28,590 bases of DNA, from NCBI GenBank assembly GCA_019425005.1, contig JAHYYK010000031.1, positions 1 to 28,590 of the forward strand, written 5' to 3'. The translations under genes were made by a program, and so were the position numbers. The notes under the pieces are model-generated. The model was not told the DNA's origin, searched no databases, and saw only the letters and a program-made list of their open reading frames with translations. Positions 7,231 through 15,273 of the stretch are shown piece by piece. Every line of letters starts with the position of its first letter. The stretch's first letter is position 1. Source of the stretch: Collinsella sp. (GTDB lineage: Bacteria; Actinomycetota; Coriobacteriia; Coriobacteriales; Coriobacteriaceae).

Positions 7231-8467
7231 GCAACTTTCCCTTCCTTAAACATTCAATCAGCGCAAACCCTCTGGTTCCAAGTAGCGCCACCTCGGCTAT
7301 GCAGCGGATTACGCAGATCGCGAGCAAAGATGACCGGCCGAGAAGCGCCATCGCGAGGAGCAGAGCAGCGTTAATAACACCGGAGGCAACAGTCGAGGCG
7401 GTAAGTTCGTTGACCTTACCCAAGGCGCCGAGTACCGGCCAGCCAATCAAGATCGAATAGAAAGAGAGCGGCAGGACAGGGCTGAGGGCAACCATGACCC
7501 AAGAACCCGCAACGTAGCCCTGTCCGCCAAGTAGAAAAAACACCTGCGGGGACAGCAGGCAATACGCAACGGTGCCAACCATTAGAGCGGGAGCTGCCAT
7601 AATCGCCATCTTCCTAACAGCACCCAGATCCCGATGCGCCACAACATGGGGATACAGACTGCTGGATATCGGAGAATAGAGCGCTTGAACCGCGCTCACG
7701 GTTGTGAGGGCGAGCGACCAGTACGCGATTTCCGTCGGGTCGGTGAGCACGATTCCCACGACGAAAGTGGTGAACCCCGAGACAAGGGTCGTGCCGATGT
7801 TCGACACGCAATACACGGCAGATCTCTTTAGCTCAGCCATGGCGTTTCGGAAGCCACCGAAGGAAACCCGCACGCCGTAGCGGGTTCGAACGGTCATGAA
7901 GCTCCAGATAAGCGCTACCAAGCCGCCCAGGGCATCCGCAACTGCGACGAGCAGAAGATCCTGCGGTCCATGGACCACCAGAAGAGTCAGGCCGACCGTG
8001 ATCACCTTTGCCGCGAAGAAACGCGTTGTGAGTGGCTCCATGTCCTCAAAACCTTGAAACATGAAATCCGGTAGCAAGGCCCTGAGCACAGTGGAGACAT
8101 AGGCAATCAGTACATACCCCATATTGTCCCAGAGCAGTGGGATGAACTGGGCGACGACCACGACGACCGCGCACAGGCCGGCGGCGAGGAGAAGACGAGC
8201 GAGCTCTATGGAGCCGAGCAGGCGTGAAAGGACCTCGCAGTTGTCCCTCAGGTCGACGACTTGCTTTGTTCCGGAAAGCATGAAACCGAAGTCGGCGAGC
8301 GTCTGGACGATTCCCATGAACGACAACACGTAGGCATAGACGGCGTAGCCACCCGTGCCCAGCACGCGCGTGAGGTACGGCACGAGGATGAGGGGGAAGA
8401 CGTACTTAAGTACTTGTAATCCGTACTGCCAAATTATGTTTTTGGCGAGTGTGTTACTGCTTTTCAA
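7223..8467 (-). CDS. Wzx-like polysaccharide flippase
   Basis: 414 residues, with about 12 hydrophobic segments spread along the whole length. The N-terminus (KNIIWQYGLQVLKYVFPLIL, then PYLTRVLGTGGYAVYAYV) is the conserved start of Wzx/RfbX members of the MOP exporter superfamily. They flip undecaprenyl-linked repeat units across the membrane. The only available start is TTG at 8465-8467, because an in-frame TAG lies two codons upstream; no good Shine-Dalgarno is visible, so initiation may be weak or depend on ribosomes arriving from upstream. It follows the decayed GT2 gene by 8 bases. Confidence 0.85.
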   Translation of the reverse strand: MKSSNTLAKNIIWQYGLQVLKYVFPLILVPYLTRVLGTGGYAVYAYVLSFMGIVQTLADFGFMLSGTKQVVDLRDNCEVLSRLLGSIELARLLLAAGLCAVVVVVAQFIPLLWDNMGYVLIAYVSTVLRALLPDFMFQGFEDMEPLTTRFFAAKVITVGLTLLVVHGPQDLLLVAVADALGGLVALIWSFMTVRTRYGVRVSFGGFRNAMAELKRSAVYCVSNIGTTLVSGFTTFVVGIVLTDPTEIAYWSLALTTVSAVQALYSPISSSLYPHVVAHRDLGAVRKMAIMAAPALMVGTVAYCLLSPQVFFLLGGQGYVAGSWVMVALSPVLPLSFYSILIGWPVLGALGKVNELTASTVASGVINAALLLAMALLGRSSLLAICVIRCIAEVALLGTRGFALIECLRKGKLHV

Positions 8468-8475
8468 TATCTATA

Positions 8476-9144
8476 TCAACCCAAACAAATTTCAGTTTTC
8501 GTTTCTATTCGAGCTAAAGCGCAAGGCAATATAGAGCGGGTGCCTGAGCCCTTAAAGCGAAAGCGACGCCAGCCGTCAGAGGACGATATCGACTTCCAAA
8601 AGAACTTTCTCGGGATGGCCCATTTTTTCGAAGAACGACTTGCACATTCCCCCGGCGACCTATTCGCCTTCATTAACTCGGTAGCCAAAGCAAAAACGCA
8701 GCGAGATTCCCCGTCAACGAGCGCGACCGTGAGGTTTGCAAACAAGAGGCCGAGCTGATAGAGAGTCTGGTCATACATCCTCTGGTGAAAAGGAAAGCCC
8801 AACGTCCGGCGCAAAGCAAGCATGGCTTCGATCGTGAAGTACCTGTCTACAGACCTCTTGCTCGACAGGCTGTTCGAGGTTAACGAGTCAACTTGCTTTC
8901 GGTATGAGTAGTCCAATTCGTTGATGGTCACCCCCTGAACCTCAGCACGATCATTTATGCCTGCACAGTGTCCTCAAACCACACATCTTTGAGGAGCTCT
9001 AGGCCTTGCCGCGTCTCGCGATCGAAGATCCTTCCCCATGCAACGCCGCTCGAGTGTTTCGTCCCCACAGAAATGACCCGCCCGAGCTCGCCGATATAGC
9101 GGGGAATAATCACGGTGATGTCGACCAAAGGTGTTGCAGGTCAT
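8476..9144 (-). pseudogene. Decayed GT2 glycosyltransferase
   Basis: Three frames must be joined to recover a GT2 protein. Segment 1 (about 9138 to 8958) reads TPLVDITVIIPRY, the usual GT2 start, then jumps to SSGVAWGRIFDRE and LLKDVWFEDTVQ, motifs that normally lie some 130 residues further on. So an internal deletion has occurred, and the segment ends in TAA at 8955-8957. Segment 2, another frame (from about 8964, including a GTG at 8931), reads VQGVTINELDYSYRKQ then DSLTSNSLSSKRSVDRYF, matching the C-terminal YRYR..DSIT region. Near 8660, at a run of five G, a third frame gives CKSFFEKMGHPEKVLLEVD, ending in TGA at 8576. The DxD region is lost. The 151-codon frame 8476-8931 is therefore a fragment, not an independent gene. 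Confidence 0.7.
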
Positions 9145-9223
9145 AAGTCGTGGAGCTCGGGCGAGGAACGTTAAGTGGTGGTCGAAACCCGGGTAAGCGC
9201 TCCCTGGCCACGCAGATTCAGGA

Positions 9224-9274
9224 GGTCCATCCGAAGCCCCTCGCGTGCGGTACGCGAGGGGCTTCGGATGGACC
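9224..9274. repeat. Perfect 23-bp inverted repeat between polymerase and GT2 pseudogene
   Basis: Positions 9224-9246 are exactly complementary to 9252-9274 around a 5-base loop (GCGGT). The stem is about 65% GC and no T-run follows on either strand. In the minus-strand transcript it forms a very stable hairpin just after the polymerase gene and ahead of the decayed GT2. Possible roles are a pause or termination site, an mRNA 3'-end stabiliser, or a small mobile palindromic element. Confidence 0.75.
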
Positions 9275-9336
9275 GAATGCTTGGCGATCCTCCCGAGATT
9301 GTTCAACATTAGTCCCATTTAACAATCCTCATGAAT

Positions 9337-10392
9337 CTAAACAAGCTGCCAGAAAAAGGAAAAAGGAACGACACCGTGCCATTGCGGCCGGTAGACCATA
9401 ATTACTACAAAGAACACGGCCGTAACTGCGCATATGCCGTAAACGAGAAGGAACTTGAGCTTTGTATCGATCTTTCGGAATCGCAGCGCCACGTATAAGG
9501 CAAGGAAAAACGAGGTAAACGTCGTCAGCCTCTGGAAGATGTTCATGAAGCAAGCGAGGAACTGGAAGACGACCTGGAGCATGGATCCATGGAAAAGAAC
9601 CTTCTCCTCCCTGTCGTCATCCGAAGCCCCCACCCCAAACAAATGGGAAACGACAATCAGCAAAGCGTCCATGGCGGTCATGATCGGCGCCGCGAGCGCA
9701 TTCGCCCCCGCCCACGAGGACATGCTATACGTCGAGTACTTGTCGAAGTTCTTCTCAACGAAGCTCCACATGAAATCAGGGGAAAGGGCCAAAGCCAACG
9801 CGACGACGCCATAACCCAGCATGACTTTCTTTGTCGGTGCGAGCGCCGAGAGCGGAATGAGCACGAGCATGACGATGGCGGTCGAGTGAAACAGGGAGCC
9901 GAATATGACCGCCGCAGCGAAACGGATCCTCTTCCCGGACTCCAGCCAAGGTATCGCCGCGATGATGATTGCGGCGGCGATACCTTGGCGCATGAGGTTC
10001 ATAAAGGAGGCGTACGTCAGAAGTGTCACATAGAGGAAGAGTGCGAGCACGGGATTGCAGTCCGACTTATAGACCACATACCCGACGCAGACGGTCATGA
10101 CCGCACTGGTGAAGAGAAGAAGGAGCTGCGGATTGGGGCTGACCACGTTCAAGGCCCGGAGGAGGTACAGGAACCCGGTTTCATACCAGGAGTGTGCCAT
10201 CCACGCCGTCAGGTAAGCGTTCCAGTACTGGAGCGTATCCACTCCGACCGCGTAGCTTCTCAGGCCGGAGAGCGCGAACAAGACCAGGCAGGCCAAGATG
10301 ATAAAGCATCGTCTCTCAGCATCCCCGCGCGACACGCCCGTGATTACACCGAGAACGAGAATCACGACTATTTCCATCAGATAAATCGTCAT
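9337..10392 (-). CDS. EpsG/Wzy-like polysaccharide polymerase
   Basis: 351 residues with about ten hydrophobic helices. Motifs fit the EpsG family: LRSYAVGVDTLQYW after the second helix and SFMNLMRQGIAAAIIIAA (the N..RQ.IA block), followed by LFHSTAIVML. The protein is expected to polymerise repeat units on the outer face of the membrane. A longer frame to 10449 exists, but the ATG at 10390-10392 overlaps the stop of the upstream GT4 gene as ATGA, the classic coupled arrangement, and the protein then starts directly at the first hydrophobic helix. Downstream is the 23-bp hairpin. Confidence 0.8.
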   Translation of the reverse strand: MTIYLMEIVVILVLGVITGVSRGDAERRCFIILACLVLFALSGLRSYAVGVDTLQYWNAYLTAWMAHSWYETGFLYLLRALNVVSPNPQLLLLFTSAVMTVCVGYVVYKSDCNPVLALFLYVTLLTYASFMNLMRQGIAAAIIIAAIPWLESGKRIRFAAAVIFGSLFHSTAIVMLVLIPLSALAPTKKVMLGYGVVALALALSPDFMWSFVEKNFDKYSTYSMSSWAGANALAAPIMTAMDALLIVVSHLFGVGASDDDREEKVLFHGSMLQVVFQFLACFMNIFQRLTTFTSFFLALYVALRFRKIDTKLKFLLVYGICAVTAVFFVVIMVYRPQWHGVVPFSFFWQLV

Positions 10393-11483
10393 GCGCGCCC
10401 AATCACCTTTAGATAATCGGTTCGAATCGACTTGGCGATCGAGGGCCACGAAAACAACTCCGCAACGCGACGTGAGGCCAGGGCCATCTCCGCATAGGCC
10501 TCAGCAGAGCTGGCGGCAGCGACGATGGCTTCCCGCACGGATTCGGGAGAAAGGTCGCAGACCCATCCGGCTCCCTCGGCGAGGATGACGTCAGACATGT
10601 TGGTACCCGGGGTGACCACGCACGGCAACCCGTAGGCACACGCCTCTAGCAGGCCCATCGGCATCCCCTCGTAGCGTGATGTGAGGAGAAAGATGTCCGC
10701 GGCGCGCAGAACCGCATCCTTCTCATCCCCGTATACAGGGCCGCGAACGGCAACGACGTCTGAAAGCCCCGCGGCCTGTAGTTTTTTCTCCATCTCGTTT
10801 GAGAAGCCGTTGACGGAGTTGCCGTAAATCGAGAGATGGAAGCGCGGTGAATCCGAGCAAGCATTCAACGGAGTAAGCGCTTCGAGGAGGACGTCCAACC
10901 CCTTTTGATAGGGCTCCACTCTGCCAACGAACACAATTTCAGGCACGTCGCCTTGCCACGACTCCCGATGAGGGCGCTCCTTGGGCACCTCTATGCCGTT
11001 CGGCTCGATGAAGCTGTTCCGGTTCCATTTCTCGCCGGACTCATCGCGTTCCTTCTCGGTAAGGTAGTGGATCGCAGCGGCGCCTTGAGCGAAACGGTTA
11101 TAGAAAACGGCGTTGCAGATTCGTTTCTTAAAGGTTTTCTTCCCCTGGTCTCCGCTCGTGAGGGCGCAGTGCGGCTCAATCACATATGGTATACCCGAAG
11201 ACAGCACGCCCAAGAGGGTCGCGTTGGGATGAAACGCATAAAAGCCCTCGAAAACGATTAGGTCAGGACGCCAGATTCGACTAGTGAAATCTTCAATGTC
11301 GAAAGCAAAGTCGTTAGGGTTCCTGTAGAAGGGAAGACCCCTCCATTCTTTGCGCTCGACAGATCTCATGTTATACCAGACAACCTCTTCGAGTTCGGAT
11401 AAGGCCTCGATCAGTGCAGGCACGCAGTACGTAGGGCCCGCGAAGCCCTCAAACTCAAGGTTCGAGAGAAATAGAATCCTCAT
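10389..11483 (-). CDS. GT4-family glycosyltransferase
   Basis: 364 residues, GT-B fold. The N-terminal acceptor domain begins MRILFLSNLEFEGFAGPTY. The C-terminal domain begins around PEIVFVGRVEPYQKGLDVLLEAL and contains LLTSRYEGMPMGLLEACAYG, the E-x7-E nucleotide-sugar site of retaining GT4 enzymes, then LPCVVTPGTNMSDVI. It is a cytoplasmic enzyme adding a sugar to the lipid-linked repeat unit. The start ATG is 12 bases after the GT2 stop and the end overlaps the polymerase start by 4 bases. The sugar donor cannot be told from sequence. Confidence 0.87.
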   Translation of the reverse strand: MRILFLSNLEFEGFAGPTYCVPALIEALSELEEVVWYNMRSVERKEWRGLPFYRNPNDFAFDIEDFTSRIWRPDLIVFEGFYAFHPNATLLGVLSSGIPYVIEPHCALTSGDQGKKTFKKRICNAVFYNRFAQGAAAIHYLTEKERDESGEKWNRNSFIEPNGIEVPKERPHRESWQGDVPEIVFVGRVEPYQKGLDVLLEALTPLNACSDSPRFHLSIYGNSVNGFSNEMEKKLQAAGLSDVVAVRGPVYGDEKDAVLRAADIFLLTSRYEGMPMGLLEACAYGLPCVVTPGTNMSDVILAEGAGWVCDLSPESVREAIVAAASSAEAYAEMALASRRVAELFSWPSIAKSIRTDYLKVIGRA

Positions 11484-11495
11484 TCAGCTTCAATC

Positions 11496-12266
11496 CTAAA
11501 TCCTTTTAAGCACCGCGTGCGTCAGCTGCCAGAACAGACAATACACGGAATAGACTGGGTTTATCTTCTCCACTTTTCGGTAGGCGTTCCACGTGCGGGA
11601 AACTGCACGGAATTTATTAGCGGAGCGGGAGCCGCCATGTTTCCTGTTCTTTGCAAGCACCTCGTCGAGGCCGCCGGCTGGAACGCCGCTCTTGAGGACC
11701 TGGAGCCAGACGACCATGTCTTCAGGGAAATCGAACGAATCACCGAAATCGGGACAAACGAGAAGACTCAGGGGTATTTTCGAGAGATCGAACGCGATGG
11801 TATGGCTGCAGGTCACGGTGTTCTTGAGAAAACCGTCGTAGTCGATGCTCTTGGGTACGTGTACGTAATTCCTATGCTGTCCGTCAGACTCAATGGTCTC
11901 GTACGAGGTGAAGCACATCCCCAGACCACAATCCCGCATGTACGCAAGCTGGTGATCAAGTTTATCCGGAAGCCATGCGTCATCGGCGTCCATGAACGCG
12001 ACGAAATCGCCGGAAACGTGTTCGATACCGGTATTGCGCGACTTAGCCGCACCAACGTTGTGCTCGTTGGGATAAACCGAGATTCGACGATCCCTATTCT
12101 CGTATTCCTTCGCAAGTCGAAGAGATGCGTCCGATGAGCAATCTTCGACCACGATGAGCTCCCAGTTCTTATAGGACTGAGAAAGAACGGAGTCGAAGGT
12201 CTCGACAAGATACGGCTCAGCATTGTAGAGGGGCATAATGATGGAAACCAGGGGAGAATCGGTCAT
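11496..12266 (-). CDS. GT2-family glycosyltransferase
   Basis: 256 residues. The GT-A nucleotide-binding start is VSIIMPLYNAEPYLVETFDS, followed by NWELIVVEDCSSD, NVGAAKSRNTGI and the metal-binding FMDADDAW. The length is typical for a single-domain family 2 transferase and no membrane segment is seen. The ATG is preceded by GGGGAAG and lies 3 bases after the stop of the initiating transferase, so it is likely the second step of repeat-unit assembly. Unlike the GT2 copy at 8476-9144, this one is intact. Confidence 0.88.
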   Translation of the reverse strand: MTDSPLVSIIMPLYNAEPYLVETFDSVLSQSYKNWELIVVEDCSSDASLRLAKEYENRDRRISVYPNEHNVGAAKSRNTGIEHVSGDFVAFMDADDAWLPDKLDHQLAYMRDCGLGMCFTSYETIESDGQHRNYVHVPKSIDYDGFLKNTVTCSHTIAFDLSKIPLSLLVCPDFGDSFDFPEDMVVWLQVLKSGVPAGGLDEVLAKNRKHGGSRSANKFRAVSRTWNAYRKVEKINPVYSVYCLFWQLTHAVLKRI

Positions 12267-12269
12267 ACG

Positions 12270-13103
12270 TTACTTCCCCCTCCTCATCGCCTTGAACGTT
12301 TTTACGAACACGCGGGTATCCAACCCGAGCGACTGATGGCGCACATAAAAGAGCTCACGAGCTTGCCTCTGACCACTTCTCCACGTGGATTCGTTGCGGT
12401 CAGTCGCAGCCCACCAACCAGTGATGCCAGGCTTACATGCGAGCACCTCATCGCGTGCATCGCCGTATTCATACGTTTCCTCAAGTGTTACGGGACGAGG
12501 GCCAATGACGGATAAATCACCCGAGAGAACGTTAATGAATTGAGGAAGTTCGTCCAACGAAGTGCGGCGAAGAAAGCGTCCTACACGCGTGATTCGGGGA
12601 TCATCGTCAACCTTCTGTTCGCGCTGCCATTGCGCCAGCTGATCGGGAGTCATGTATTTCTCAGGGTGCTCGTGAGCGTCAGAGACCATGGTGCGGAGTT
12701 TGAAGATATAGATAGGCTTTCCACCCTTACCAACTCGCTTTTGACGGAAGAACGGCTTTCCGGGAGAGTCAATCTCAATGGCGACGCATGCAGCTACAAC
12801 GGGGACGGCCAACACCGCGCAGACCGCAGCAGAAAAAACAATGTCGAAAGCTCGCTTGATTGCAAAATAGGCAGGCCCACCTTTCTTGGGGGCGGCAGCC
12901 TTGGGATCTGCGGCGGGAGCCCTATAGCTTCCCGGCTCCACGAAACCTTGCGCTGGAGCAGGGTTCTCGACGGGAGGTGGAAATTCCGTCGCCACATGAG
13001 CCTGAGAGGGTTCTTGCCGAACCACGGCTTGATAAATCAGTGCCGTACCAACGGGCGCATCCGTTTCACATTCTGTATTATCCAACATGTTTTCTTCCAA
13101 CAT
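12270..13103 (-). CDS. Initiating sugar transferase (polyprenyl-phosphate hexose-1-P transferase)
   Basis: 277 residues. Residues 1-76 form a Pro/Ala-rich, probably disordered cytoplasmic arm. A single hydrophobic segment lies at about 84-110. Then come the bacterial sugar transferase motifs: FFRQKRVGKGGKPIYIFKLR, RRTSLDELPQFINVLSGDLS, IGPRP and KPGITGWWA. This is the short monotopic type, without the four extra N-terminal helices of WbaP/WcaJ. It loads the first sugar phosphate on undecaprenyl phosphate. An alternative ATG at 13088, behind GGAAG, is about equally good as a start. It lies 51 bases after the antiterminator gene. Confidence 0.88.
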   Translation of the reverse strand: MLEENMLDNTECETDAPVGTALIYQAVVRQEPSQAHVATEFPPPVENPAPAQGFVEPGSYRAPAADPKAAAPKKGGPAYFAIKRAFDIVFSAAVCAVLAVPVVAACVAIEIDSPGKPFFRQKRVGKGGKPIYIFKLRTMVSDAHEHPEKYMTPDQLAQWQREQKVDDDPRITRVGRFLRRTSLDELPQFINVLSGDLSVIGPRPVTLEETYEYGDARDEVLACKPGITGWWAATDRNESTWRSGQRQARELFYVRHQSLGLDTRVFVKTFKAMRRGK

Positions 13104-13154
13104 TTCGTCCCCGGGTCGGGGATCCTCCCTGTCCTTAGAAGCAATCGCCAGCAG

Positions 13155-13700
13155 CTAGGCGATCGCCTTTTTAAGGTTTCGCATTACGCGCTGCTCGGCC
13201 GAAAGCACGGCAAGGCCAACGCGCGTAGTCACGCGTCGTCCGCACAGATCGAGCTCCAAATAAGCAGTGCTCTTGCGTCTGTTAATGGTTTTAATAAGGC
13301 CTTCGTGTCCCAGCAGTGGACCCGCCGTCACTACGACCTGATCGCCGTTTTTTAGGGCCTCGCTCATGGGCACAACGCGGTCTCCCCTATGCGTAAAACC
13401 ACCAATAAGCTGGACCTCTTCTTTTGCCAGCGGCACAAACTGACCGTCCTGGGATAGCACCCGGGCAAAGTCGTCCATGCGTAGCAGATACTGTTGCACG
13501 GTGCGGGGATCTGTCGTATCGCAGATGAGATAACCGGGAAAGAGCGGCTTAGTCGTTTTGACCCATTCGCCGTGAACTTTGATCTCGGTTTGATACTGGG
13601 GATAAAAGAGCTCCTGCATGGCGCCCGCAGGCACCACGCGCTCGATGCGCTCGCGCATTACGTCTTCGCGACCGTTAATGACCTGGATCACATACCACAC
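13155..13700 (-). CDS. NusG-family antiterminator (LoaP/RfaH-like)
   Basis: 181 residues from the chosen start. Residues 1-105 form a NusG N-terminal domain (WYVIQVINGRED, then KPLFPGYLICDT, the usual FPGY motif). Residues 115-178 form a KOW domain (LKNGDQVVVTAGPLLGHEGLIKTINRRK). Specialised NusG paralogs placed first in capsule or antibiotic operons (RfaH, LoaP, UpxY) prevent early termination of that operon. Three in-frame GTG codons exist at 13709, 13706 and 13700; the last is 8 bases behind AAGGGGG and gives the normal WYV start, so it was preferred. A long imperfect hairpin lies just upstream. No ops-like GGCGGTAG was found in the leader, which favours a LoaP-type mechanism. Confidence 0.83.
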   Translation of the reverse strand: MWYVIQVINGREDVMRERIERVVPAGAMQELFYPQYQTEIKVHGEWVKTTKPLFPGYLICDTTDPRTVQQYLLRMDDFARVLSQDGQFVPLAKEEVQLIGGFTHRGDRVVPMSEALKNGDQVVVTAGPLLGHEGLIKTINRRKSTAYLELDLCGRRVTTRVGLAVLSAEQRVMRNLKKAIA

Positions 13701-13731
13701 GAGCACCACCCCCTTGCTGTCTTACGTGTGG

Positions 13732-13800
13732 CTCATGGGGTTTGGGTATGGCTTCGCCAGGGCGCTTGTGCGCGAAGGCGCTCCATATTCAAACCCTGAG
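13732..13800 (-). promoter_or_regulatory. Structured leader hairpin upstream of the antiterminator gene
   Basis: A 69-base imperfect palindrome. CTCA pairs with TGAG (13732-13735/13797-13800), GGGTTTG with CAAACCC (13738-13744/13790-13796), TATGG with CCATA (13747-13751/13783-13787), and CTTCGC with GCGAAG (13752-13757/13772-13777). That is 22 pairs in four helices separated by short internal loops. In the minus-strand transcript it sits about 22 bases before the Shine-Dalgarno sequence. It could be a recognition hairpin for the NusG-like protein or an attenuator; the role is inferred from its position only. Confidence 0.55.
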
Positions 13801-14435
13801 CCCAGTCAGACAAGCACGTGGCTCTGCCCCACCGTGAACGGTATGTATAAGCGCAGTGGCTAGAGACGCGGACATGTATCGCAAAAATGACCGCGACCCC
13901 AGCTGGCTGCGTGCGAACCAGTCAAGCGGGAACAAAACTGAACCGCACGCAAACAGCTGAAGGACTACTACGTATTGGCATACGACTAATAATTAGTTGT
14001 ATTAGAAAATTAACTCAATACAAATAAACAACGTCGCATGACTTCTTTATTGGAGCTCGTGGTGTTTCTGGCACCGCCGTTACGGCCGGATGCTGATCGA
14101 CCCTGCGCTTTGTGGCTTGCTGAAGCCGCGAGCACAGTTGAACTCATGTACCGTTAGGTATCCTAGCACAAGCTGATAGCGAAACTGATTTGGGCAGTAC
14201 TGAATAACATTTCGTTCATTTAGCGTGTTCAAGGGGACTGTTTGGAGATGTTGTTCACATTGATGCAGGTTATTGGGGTACTGGCGGTGATTCGGGGGTG
14301 TTCCTGAAGCCCAAATGAAGCAGCGAGCTGCGCCGATGATCGCGTTCATCTAACAAACTATGTACAGACATGGGAAATTAATTGTGCAACTTTTTGTTGG
14401 TATGAGTGCCGTTTGTTCGCGTGGTGTTTGACATG
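13801..14435. other. Gene-free region upstream of the polysaccharide operon
   Basis: No supported gene. A frame of 89 codons at 14080-14349 (minus) has no family resemblance and no clear ribosome-binding site. An AT-rich patch at 13983-14036 could hold the operon promoter: on the minus strand TTGTTT (14026-14031) and TCTAAT (14001-14006) are 19 bases apart, a weak match. Next to it, ACTAAT-A-ATTAGT (13985-13997) is a small perfect palindrome that could be an operator. Confidence 0.35.
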
Positions 14436-14465
14436 AAAAAAGGCCTTCGGAATTCCGAAGGCCTT
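14436..14465 (-). terminator. Intrinsic terminator of tRNA-Ala
   Basis: AAGGCCTTCGG (14440-14450) and CCGAAGGCCTT (14455-14465) form a perfect 11-bp stem with an AATT loop. On the minus strand the stem runs into a T-tract (complement of A at 14436-14440), 11 bases after the tRNA 3' end. Confidence 0.85.
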
Positions 14466-14476
14466 AACATTCACGA

Positions 14477-14552
14477 TGGTGGAGACGAGGGGAATCGAAC
14501 CCCTGACCTCTTGACTGCCAGTCAAGCGCTCTCCCAGCTGAGCTACGCCCCC
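14477..14552 (-). tRNA. tRNA-Ala (anticodon GGC)
   Basis: On the minus strand the 76-base sequence starts GGGGGCGTAGCTCAGCTGGG, has the anticodon arm CTTGA-CTGGCAG-TCAAG with anticodon GGC, a T-arm with GGTTCGA, and an encoded 3' CCA. The acceptor stem pairs with two G-T wobbles. GGC reads GCC/GCU alanine codons, which suits the many GCC codons of the neighbouring genes. It has its own promoter and terminator. Confidence 0.95.
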
Positions 14553-14565
14553 GTGACGAGGAGAT

Positions 14566-14594
14566 ACTATAGAGGAAGTTGACGCGGCGTGCAA
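14566..14594 (-). promoter_or_regulatory. Promoter of tRNA-Ala
   Basis: On the minus strand TTGCAC (14589-14594) and TATAGT (14566-14571) are exactly 17 bases apart. The -10 box is a 5/6 match, the -35 is weaker. Transcription would begin around 14559, a few bases before the mature tRNA 5' end at 14552. Confidence 0.65.
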
Positions 14595-14622
14595 GGACTT
14601 TTTTGAGTCAGACTTTAAATGC

Positions 14623-15273
14623 CTATTGATATAGGAAAGCGATGGCGGTGCCGGTGTGGACTTGGATCGTGGCTGTTGACCTGACGACGTTGCTGATGCC
14701 CGTGTCGGCCAACAGGCCCAGGGGGCTGTGGTCTAGCTCCCATTCTAGGCCGTGTTCGCTTACCTTGGTGTTGGGGGCAATTGCGATGATGGAGAACGTC
14801 TTGCCCTCGGCGCCTTCGATGGTCCACGACTCGCCTGCGCGAAGGATGCGGGAAATCACCTTGTCCTCGGCAATCCAGACTGGGGCGTCATCATAGCCTG
14901 CAAGCAAGCCCAGCACGGATAGGGCCATATCCGTGCGGCCGCCCGTGGCGCAGGTCGCAACCACTTCGGCACCCGGCCAGCGGCGTCGGACGGAATCGAG
15001 CGCCAGTGCCAGGTCGGTATAGTCCTTGTACGGGTCGTGGCGCTCAACTTCAAAGTCGGTGGCGGCATCGACCAGCGCGCGGCCTGCGTCGCTCACCGTG
15101 TCGGCATCCCCCACATATACGTCGCAGTCCAGTCCCGCGCCCAACAGCGCATCGAGACCGCGGTCCACGGCGATGACGTGATCGCACTCCCCTGCTAAGC
15201 GGCGCAACAGATCCGCACTCGCCACCACGGGCGAGCCGCAGACCACTAATACCTTGCAAGCCACGGGCCTCAC
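14623..15273 (-). CDS. thiN: Thiamine diphosphokinase
   Basis: 216 residues. Two-domain thiamine pyrophosphokinase plan: DHVIAVDRGLDALL (31-44), VGDADTVS (54-61, the Asp-rich GDxDS-like site), HDPYKDYTDLALAL (79-92) and TGGRTDMALS (110-119), then a beta-sandwich C-terminus with EGKTFSIIAI and ISNVV. It makes thiamine diphosphate from thiamine and ATP in the cytoplasm. The GTG start directly follows the TAG of the HAD gene with no gap, behind GAGGG, so the two are co-transcribed and probably coupled. An in-frame GTG four codons later is an alternative start. I saw no TPP riboswitch (no CTGAGA core) in the region upstream of the pair. Confidence 0.85.
   Translation of the reverse strand: MRPVACKVLVVCGSPVVASADLLRRLAGECDHVIAVDRGLDALLGAGLDCDVYVGDADTVSDAGRALVDAATDFEVERHDPYKDYTDLALALDSVRRRWPGAEVVATCATGGRTDMALSVLGLLAGYDDAPVWIAEDKVISRILRAGESWTIEGAEGKTFSIIAIAPNTKVSEHGLEWELDHSPLGLLADTGISNVVRSTATIQVHTGTAIAFLYQ

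Noticed and set aside
8974..9318. 114-codon minus-strand frame starting MGLMLNNLGRIAKHSVHP
   Set aside because: It reads through both arms of the 23-bp palindrome and then the wrong frame of the decayed GT2; the conserved GT2 motifs lie in another frame.
14080..14349. 89-codon minus-strand frame upstream of the polysaccharide operon
   Set aside because: No recognisable motif, no good ribosome-binding site, and an amino-acid composition typical of non-coding DNA.
14358..14594. 78-codon minus-strand frame containing VAQLGERLTGSQEVRGSIPL
   Set aside because: This is the tRNA-Ala gene read as protein, a common false ORF.
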